From Phylloscopus collybita (Eukaryota; Chordata; Aves; Passeriformes; Phylloscopidae): a DNA stretch of 64,000 nt. A program made the translations under genes and the position numbers. The notes beneath the pieces are model-generated. The model worked only from the letters and a program-made list of their open reading frames with translations. It was not told the DNA's origin and searched no databases. The stretch is from assembly GCA_027886175.1 (NCBI GenBank), contig JAJNNQ010000027.1, forward strand, positions 6,834,001 through 6,898,000, given 5' to 3'. Positions 56,561 through 64,000 of this stretch are shown in pieces; within the stretch, counting starts at the first letter, position 1; the number at the start of each line of letters is the position of its first letter.

Positions 56561-59500
56561 TTCTTCCAGCCGCGACCGCGGTGGGCACGGACCTGGGGAT
56601 CCACTCCATCCCAGGGGCTGCCCTCCATATCTCCCCGATGCTGTCCCCTCTGTCCTGGGGGTCTGTCCGTCCTCCATCCCCCGGTGCTGCCCCCTCCATT
56701 CCGGGGGTCTGCTCTTCCTCCCTCCCCCGGTGCTGCCCCCTCCTTTCTAGAGGACTGCCTGCCCTCGGTCCCCAGCGCTGTCCTCTCCATCCCGGGAGTC
56801 AGTCCCTCCACATTCCCCTTTACACCCCCATTCCGGGGAGAGTCTCTCCCCGTGCCCTACCCTCGGTATTGTGGTGTACCAATGAAATGGGCTGGAAAAT
56901 TTGGCTAGATCAAAGGAATGCAGGTGTGAGGACAGGGCAGGCAGGCCTGGGGATGCTGGAGCAGGGCATGACCCCTGGCAAGAGCATGTCAAGGTGGAAG
57001 GGGGCTCAATGCAGGCAGGGGTGTCTGTGCCTGTGGGCTCCCACACCTGTCTCCTGCCAGGAGCACCTGCCCAGAGCCACCTGTCCTGTCCACTGCCCTC
57101 ACCCCACACTCTCACACTGTCCAAAACTACAGAAGTCTTCTGTCATGGGGTGCTCAGTGACCTCCTGGCAGTATCCACAGGAGTCTCAGGAGCACAGATA
57201 TTCCAAAGGCATGCACATTCCCCCCAAACACTGTGCCCACTCCCTTGGCATGTGCCCGGGGCACCTCTTGTGCTGTGCAGGGAGGACGGGAAGGACATCT
57301 GCCTTTTGTTCCCTTCCTCCTCCGTCCTCAGGAGGCACCAGCAGTGGGCAGCCACCAGCCTGATCTCCTTCCCTGTGCAGGCTCCCCTCTCATCTCTGCA
57401 AGCAGAGAATCCAGAGGGAAGCACAGAGGTGACACTCATCGCACCCAGGGCCTGAGCCAAGTACACTCCAGGGGAATCTGGAGATGCTGGAGGGGGTGTC
57501 AGCACTTTGAGTCTGGTTTCATCTTCCTCAGATCTTAGGGAATATCTCAGGGCAGGACCTGGTCCATCCTATAGGCACAGCTTCAAAGATGGGATGTGTT
57601 GGGGGATCCCAGAGATCATCCCTGGAATGATCATCCCTGGAGGCACCACTAGCACAGGCAACAGCTCTGCCCTGCACCTGGGTGAGGCCAAGGGACAGAG
57701 GGGACCCAGGCAATGGCAATGCCAGCTGAGCTCATGGCTCATGCAGATGCCACTAGAAGCAGGATGAGTTCTTCACAGAGCTACTCCCTGAACTGAGCAA
57801 ATTCCCCTCCTAGGAGTTCTCAGAGACTTCTGGTCCAGTCCACCCTTCACCTGCCTGCAGGAACACAAGAGAGACAACCAGCTCCCCAAATCCACCTCCA
57901 ATTATAAGCAAATCCCTCGTTATCTTTGGTGCTAAATGTCTCTTTCCCTCCCAAATGCGGTGTGATGACCCACCCTTCGGGGTCGTCACACACGGGCAGC
58001 CAGGCAAACCAGCAAAGGGAATTCATTCCTTCTGAAGCTCGTTTCAGGCTTCTCCCATTAATCCCGAGAAGCCTGTCTGACCCCGGGGAGCCTGACTGCC
58101 CCCACTGCAGCTGCCTGCAGGCGTGGCCCCATCTGGAGGGCAGGTCTGTGGGACAGCCACAGGCGCGATGGCATCAAAGGCACGGGGCTGTTCCTGAGGC
58201 CGTGCTGAGAAGCGGTGGCAGAGGACAGAGCAGGAGTCTTTGCCCGTCCAGGCATTTGGCTCCCCTCGCTGTGCCCCTGCCTGCTCCTCCTGCAGCTTGG
58301 CTGCCTGCCACCGTGTCCCCCGGGCAGGTCCCGGTCACCTGCCAGCAGGAAGCATCCGCGGAAAGTCCCCAGGCAGCCGGTTTGCTGGTAGTGATCAGCC
58401 CGGGCCAACTCAGCACCCACATGGAAATGCTTTTGCCGGGGAATGCTGCCACATCCTGCCCCGGGGTGCCCGGCCCCGGGAGGTTTCCCTCTCCCCAGCA
58501 GCAGCTGCTGCTGCTCTGAGCCTCTCTCCAGCGCTCACGTTTCACCAGCCATGGAAGTGTCTGGAGAGGGAATGGGAGCGGGAGCAGCGTTGTGCCTGGT
58601 GAGGGGAGGGAGCTGCGTCTGTCCCTGTCACTGCAGCACACCCTGTCCCACCGCTGCTGGTCTCCCTGCCGTGACCCGGACCTGGCCTCCCCCTCCTGCC
58701 TGGCTGGAGAGATGCCCAAAATGGATCAAAGAGCCATGGAAACAAGCCGGCAGCGATGCCCCCGCGGCAAGCAGGCAGTGGGGTGTCACTCACAGGAGGC
58801 AGGCAGACGTGCCAAAGGGACCCTAGACTTGGAATAGTGGGATCACAGTGGCTGTTTGGGGAATCCGAGCTGAGCTCTCCCCTCCCCACTCCAGCTCGGG
58901 CTCAGCCAGCCTGGAGGTTCCTGCATTCCCGTTTCAGGATTCAGCACAGCCTGTGCTCTGTAGGAACCCCACTTCTGCCCGGACCCCAACACGACCGTAG
59001 CCATGAGAGCTTTAGCCGGCAGCGGGTGCAGCCCACACGGAGCCCTGCGGCCCCTCCCTGTTAAGGTTGTTCATCCTCCTTCGCTTTTCCTCCTGCACCC
59101 GACTGCCCTAAGCCACCGGTGACCCGGGCGCTGCCACACTCGTGCCATGGCCCCGTTTGGCCCCAGGGCACTTCGATGCCCGGTGGGTCCAATGCCCCCC
59201 GCAGCAGCCCCCCTTGGCTTCCTGTCCACCCCAGCGCCAGCTGGCCCTGCCGCGGGATTAGGCGGGAGCACGAGAGGAAAGCACCGAGCATCTCTCCGGA
59301 TCAAACGCCCACGGGGCAGCGGGGAGGGGGTGTAATTCACCCCCCTCTCCGTGTGAGACCGGCTCGGGGCCGCCCGGAGCTGGGATGGGCGTGCAGCCGG
59401 TGCTCGGAGGCAGTGGGAGGGAGGCGTTCGGAGGAATCAGTCAGGTGTGGACGAGGTATGAGGGGAGGCAGGGATGGAGCCGCACTCGTGACAGCGGTGC

Positions 59501-62058
59501 CGAGCGCTCACGCGCATCCCTCCTCCCGCCGAGATGCAGCAGGGCCGGCCATCCCTCTGCTGCGTCTCCACCATCCGCAGCTCGCAGGGACCACCCGAGC
59601 CAGGTGAGGGGTCTTCAGGGCATGGCCGGGGGGCTGTGGGGCCAGCGGGGCTGGGGAGAGATGCTGCATGTGCATTCCTGGCCGGAGGGCACAGCCTCCG
59701 GCTTAGCAGAGAGGGGCGGAGGGGGTGGAGGGCGGCTGGTTGCTCCTGGGGATGCTGTGGCTGCTCCCTGTGCAGGGCATGGAAAGGAGAGGAGAGCCCG
59801 TGTTGGATGTCACCCCGTGTCCCTGCGTGGAGCCAGCCCAGGGCTGTCCTGACACAGAGCTCCTCTGTCCCCATCCTGTCCTTTCTCCAAAATGCTCCCA
59901 CATGCCCTGCTCAGCACCCTCCCTACCGTCCCATGTCGAGTGCTGCCAGGTGGTTGGGAAGTTGGGATCCAAGGGCTGGGCTGGGGAAACTGAGGCTGTG
60001 GAGGAGCTGCTGGAGCCAGGGCCTCTGGGCTGCAGGGCAGCCACTGCCTGCTCCAGTGGGGAGCCATGCCCCCAAAAGCTCCTGGACCTGCCTTTGTTCC
60101 TGGCTTGTTCTTGCTTGCCTTTGACTTTCACCCCTCTTTCCCATCTTCTCCCACTCCTGATGTTGTCTCCAGCAGTGTTTGCTGCAGGAGCAGAGATGCC
60201 CATGTCCTGCTGCTGGAGGCAGATGCTCCATAGCTCCCTGTGGATATGGGTCCTGCTGACGGCCAGAGTCCCCTTCCCTCAGCTCCCTGTAGCAAGCCCT
60301 GGGGAAGCCCTGGCACAATTGAAGGGCACAGCTCTGGCACCAGCCCCTCCAGAGCTGCCAGGTTTATATCTGCTGCAGCACCCAGTGGGATGGGCAGTTT
60401 CCAGCTCAGAGGTGTCCCAGCACAGCTCCAGTGCTCAGGGTGCCAGGGACAGGACAGTGGCATTTCAGACATCCTTGGCTGGAGGGAGCACAGCCCACTC
60501 TGGTCCTCACCTGACAGACTCAGGGTGTCTGAGACTGTTGGAAGTCATCAGAGATATCCCTATCTCCTGGGTTATGTGCCGAGATCACCCCTATCAGTCC
60601 TGCCTCTGCTCCCCACTGAGCCTCTCCAGGGATCTCCCTCCACCTGGTTTTCTCTAAAATCACTTTCCCAGTCATCAGACAGGTCCCCCGCCTCAGTTTC
60701 CCCACGGCAATGCTTCCTGCTGGGTGTGTTTAAGAAACAACACTGTGTGATGTGGTCTGGGTATCCTGGGACAACCCTTTTCTGCTCTACTTCCACTTTT
60801 TTTGGCCAGTTGCTCTCCTGTTGCATAGAGGTGTACTTGAGTGGTCTCTCTGAAACCTCTTCCCTCTTAAAACCCACGAATTAGGAAAACGAGCTGCATC
60901 AGGATTTCTCCAGCCCTCCTGCTCTCCCAGGGTGGTCTGTCCTAGAAGTGGGTCTCTTTTGGGTGCTGCTCTGCTCTTGGAGGTGGTTTCTGACTTTCCT
61001 GGCTCCCTGTGGTGGGAGCAGGTGAGCTGGGGGATGCTCTGGCCTTTGCTTCCACGGATCAGAGCTGCTTATGTCAAGCTGTCTGGCTTTTATCCGGAGC
61101 AGACAGAGCGTGAGCCCCTAATACCCACTCACCCTCCTATGGCAGCTGGGTCCCTTCAGCCCCCCTCAAAGGGAAGCTTTGCAACCTCGTTGCAACCCCA
61201 ACACCCCCAGCTTGTTAAAACACAAGGAGTTGGACTTTGTGGGTCCCTTCCAACTCAGGATATCCTATGATTCTATGAATAAGGGACTCTTTGTGGGTAA
61301 ATGTCTCTTCCTGGTCATTATTGAAGGGCTGGTGTGTGTGTTCAGCCATGCACTGGAGTGCACAGTAGCTGTCCCCAGGCACCCACGGTCTGTGCTGGGG
61401 GACCAGCCTGCATTCCCTTCTCCACCAGGCTGCCCAGGGAGAGTTTCTCTGTTCCTCTTCTCTCGGTGGTGGCAGTTTGCTGTCAGCCTGGGCTTCCCTG
61501 GGCCTCCTCCCGGTTCCTGTCCCAGCAGAGTGGCGGTGACAAGCAGGAGGTTCTCACCACGTGTCGGGGATCAGCTGCGGGCCCTGCGCCTGCTCGGCTG
61601 GCGGGTGTCAAAACAAACGTCGCTCGTGAGGGGTTTGTGTGGGCAAACATCGCCTGCTGGATCCCAGCGCCAGCTGGCGGTTCCTGGGCTGGTGGATTTT
61701 CTTCTTGGCAATGGGAAAGAAAGGCAGGAACGGGGAGTTTCTGGAGACGGGGGCCCACAGCTTGAGTTCAGCAGGTCCTGTGGGGGGAGAAAAGGCACCT
61801 TTGGGTGCCCAGGCACGGGGTGGATGGGCACCGAGGCCATCTCTCACCCCCCTTCCCTCTGCAGCCGCCGCTGCCGCCTCTGCTCACTTCAGCTTCTGCC
61901 GCAGCCTCCTGGAGCACACGGTGTCGGCCGAGAACCTCAGCTACCGCCTGCAGCGCAACCCGGGCAGCAGCCTCACCTGGCACGACGGCCGCAGCCAGCG
62001 CCCCGACGGCGGCCGCCCCGTCAAGCTCCTGCGGCAGCCGGGCACCGAGGGCTCGCAG
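56485..62058 (+). CDS. SAMD10: SAMD10, 5' part only (exons 1 and 2; rest beyond window)
   Basis: SAMD10 is a small protein with a C-terminal SAM interaction domain and an N-terminal region of unknown role. Exon 2 (61865-62058) is secure: it encodes HFSFCRSLLEHTVSAE, then SLTWHDGRSQR and PVKLLRQPGTE, closely matching the human protein as I recall it, between good splice sites (CTCTGCAG before, GTACCC after). It starts in phase 1 and ends in phase 0. The proposed exon 1 (56485-56515, ATG with A at -3) ends in phase 1 as required, inside a CpG island. Its donor GTACCG is only fair, and an alternative first exon at 59534 also fits. The SAM-domain exons are not present before base 64000, so the gene is cut by the window edge. 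Orientation away from PRPF6 agrees with human. Confidence 0.8.
56622..56848. repeat. About 45-bp minisatellite in SAMD10 intron 1
   Basis: About five diverged units of 43-49 bp share the order CTCCAT, CCCCGGTGCTG, CCCCCTCC, CCGGGGGTCTG. The array starts about 105 bp after the exon 1a donor. Its position mirrors the 21-bp array just inside C20orf204 intron 1. Confidence 0.75.
59110..59650. promoter_or_regulatory. Second CpG-rich block in SAMD10 intron 1
   Basis: CpG density rises around the alternative first exon at 59534-59603. Together with the good donor after that exon this suggests an alternative SAMD10 promoter. It is less dense than the island at 56250-56560. Confidence 0.45.
59534..59603 (+). 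CDS. SAMD10: Alternative SAMD10 first coding exon (candidate)
   Basis: An ATG with G at -3 opens 23 codons plus one base and stops at a strong donor (CCAG followed by GTGAGG). The ending phase 1 matches SAMD10 exon 2 exactly, giving a continuous frame into the conserved HFSFC region. Used as an internal exon after 56485-56515 it would break the frame, so it would act only as an alternative start. The encoded residues (MQQGRPSLCCVSTIRS at the start) are not familiar to me. Confidence 0.5.
61220..61279 (+). mobile_element. CR1 LINE extreme 3' end
   Basis: GAGTTGGACTTTGTGGGTCC, CTTCCAACTCAGGATATCC and TATGATTCTATGAA form the last about 55 bases of CR1 in forward orientation. It lies in SAMD10 intron 1, about 590 bp before exon 2. 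Confidence 0.85.
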
Positions 62059-64000
62059 GTACCCCCCACCCCACCCCAGCCCGGGCGTGCCAAGGGGAAC
62101 ACAGCTCCTGGTGTCTGCCAGACCCCTGCAGGAGCGTCTCCTCTTTCCCTGCAGGATCAGGCCTTCAGATCTTGTTTTGCCGAAAGTCCTCGTGATTACT
62201 GGGTATTTAGTTATAGTAACATATGTCAACACCTTAATGTCAGTGTTTTCATCGGGCCTGGGGCTGTGCTGGGGTGAGTTGTCTGTGTCACCTCCCCTCT
62301 GTGCCTCACCTGCCCTCCCACCTGGGGCTGGCACTCAATACCATTTTGCATTAAGTGTGCCAGGACTAAATTCCTTATAATGCCTTAAAATCGCTGGGTG
62401 CTTGTGTGTGTCCCTTAGCCAGGTTTGGACCAGTGTCTTCCTAAAACTTGAAACTTTATTGTGCTATGGAGGCTGTGAGCCAAAGATTTCCACCCATTCA
62501 CTGTTGCAGACACAGGAAGGAATATCAACCCTGCAGGTGGCTCCTGGTGCTTCCCAGCCCCTCTTCAACACCTTGGGAGTCAGGTTCAGAGGTGGCACAT
62601 CCAGACAGAGAATGCTGGAAAGAAAACAGGGGAAATCCTGCTGCCTGGCTTCCAGCTGCTAACATTGAGATGCTTTTGTATCACAGGGCCTGTCTGCTTT
62701 GGCTTTAGAAGGGAGCAGGGACCCCACAGGGGTGGGTATGGTCGTGATGCTCTCAGGAGCAGCAGCTCCAGGAGAGACAATGTCCCATGTGCTGGTGGCA
62801 CTGTCCCATCACCTCCAGATGGTTCCTGCGTGGGGACACACCAGCTGCTCTCCAGCTGCCAGCTGTATTGTGGTTCTCCCTCCTCCACCTCTACATGCTG
62901 CCCAGAAGGATTTAGTGAAAGGTTCTTAATTTGCCATAAGCAAAGAAAAATACCAGAGTGAAGGGAGGTGATGCAAGTTGTTCCTTGCAGTGCCCAGGGA
63001 TGGCTCCCACCCCCCAGCTCCCCCAGCCACCTCCTGCCTTGCTGCCAGAGCAGCCTCCCAGCCTTCCTGCCTGCTCTCCTCCACACCGGCGCTCGATATT
63101 CACGGCTGAGAGTTTATCAGAGAGACAGCGCGGCTCAGCCGGCTGGAAAACAAACCCATGATCTCTTACACCTCCCCTGCCCCTCTGGGGGAGCGCCGGG
63201 ACTCACTTGGGGACCCTCGGTGGGGAGCGGGGAGTGCACGCCGAGCAGGCAGCGCGGGGTTTAGGGATGCTGGGATGGTCCCGGTGCAGGGCTGTGTCTG
63301 GTGAGTGATGTGCGTGCAGCCGTGTGCGTGCCCAGGGAAATTGCCAGTTGTTTGTCACCTCTTCCCCCGTGCCTCGGAGGGTTATTTGGATAATAGCTGT
63401 GGGAAGCTCGCGGGAAGCTCCCGGGAAGCTGGTTGTTATTCCCCCCCAGCCCCTCCGCTTCTCATCATCACTCGTTAGTGAATCCAGAGAGCAAATCGCC
63501 GCCTCCTCCTCCTCCCCACGGCACACTCTCCGGCGCGCTCAGCCAAGTGTGAAGGAGCCGCAGCCGGCGTGGGCTGGGGCTGCTCCCGCAGGCAGGCGGC
63601 TCCCGGGATGCGTCTGGTGGAGCCGGGCGGCTGCCGGGGTCTCCCTCAAAGGTGAGGGTTTGGTTGATCCTGTGCATTGTCTATTGGATTTTCCATCTGC
63701 TTTGGAGGTGGGCTCCTTACTTACGAATGTACAGCCTCCCAACTTCGCCTTCTTCCCTCTTGTTTGAAGGTTCCCAAGGAGCTCTGCTTGAGGAACAGTT
63801 CCTTTCCAAGCTCAGACGCTCCCCTGGGCACAGGCAGCAGCCCCACCAGGCTGGCCGGGCTCCACGGCAATGCCTGCCACGGGGCAGGGAGCACATCCCA
63901 GCCCAGCTGCCCTCCACTGCCTGCTCTGCAGCATCTCTCAGGAATGCGTCATTAGTTTCAGTAACTGCGGGATGTCTGGAGTCCCTCTTACACTAATTGT
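62059..64000. other. SAMD10 intron 2 (right window edge)
   Basis: No further SAMD10 exon is recognised up to the end of the window. A CpG-richer patch at about 63480-63660 ends in a donor-like GTGAGG at 63653, preceded by an ATG at 63609. The phase of that short frame does not fit the next SAMD10 junction, so it could at most be an untranslated alternative first exon. Confidence 0.45.

Noticed and set aside
56104..57363. 419-codon plus-strand frame over SAMD10 exon 1
   Set aside because: It continues through the 45-bp minisatellite and shows Pro/Ser repetitive translation. It is in frame with the proposed SAMD10 start by chance, and the donor at 56516 ends the coding part.
59725..60657. 310-codon plus-strand frame in SAMD10 intron 1
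   Set aside because: No domain is recognisable, its composition resembles the flanking intron, and other frames overlap it.
63609..63652. Possible short first exon (ATG to GTGAGG donor)
   Set aside because: It ends in phase 2, whereas the next SAMD10 junction needs phase 0 and exon 2 needs phase 1. It may be untranslated or chance.

Overview
The window is vertebrate genomic DNA, most likely from a bird. It contains split genes with GT-AG introns, CpG-island promoters and several truncated CR1 LINE 3' ends of the avian type (for example at 50530-50795 and 33051-33225). The gene order SAMD10 - PRPF6 - C20orf204 matches, as far as I recall, human 20q13.33. GC-rich flanks and compact introns fit an avian microchromosome. 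The species cannot be decided from the sequence alone.

Layout. 1-8990: GC-rich DNA with several CpG-dense patches and simple repeats but no coding exon I can defend. 9129-10511 (+): an intact single-exon gene for an Rh-family ammonium transporter, with a perfect palindromic HNF1 motif about 120 bp upstream. 10512-15622: non-coding, with an 11-unit 28/30-bp minisatellite at 12127-12448. 16423-21090 (-): a five-exon gene orthologous to human C20orf204 (also catalogued as LINC00176), predicting a 169-aa secreted protein. 24181-47588 (-): the complete PRPF6 gene, 21 coding exons whose lengths add up exactly to 941 codons plus stop. 47762-56250: a non-coding interval with one CR1 copy. 56485-62058 (+): the 5' part of SAMD10, with two possible first exons and the shared second exon; the SAM-domain exons lie beyond base 64000.

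How the genes relate. PRPF6 is a housekeeping spliceosome factor (U4/U6.U5 tri-snRNP). SAMD10 is divergently oriented from it. C20orf204 follows PRPF6 on the same strand. The Rh transporter converges on C20orf204 and looks separately regulated, because its upstream HNF1 site suggests kidney, gut or liver epithelium. I see no operon-like or pathway link between these genes; the association is syntenic.

Most interesting point. The C20orf204 orthologue has the hallmarks of a short-chain four-helix cytokine gene: a signal peptide, four mature cysteines, two N-glycosylation sequons and four predicted helices. Its coding introns are all phase 0, and they place helix A, the A-B loop, helices B+C and helix D on successive exons. 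This argues that the locus, long listed in human as a lincRNA, encodes a conserved secreted helical protein. The cytokine reading is my inference and needs structural and functional testing.
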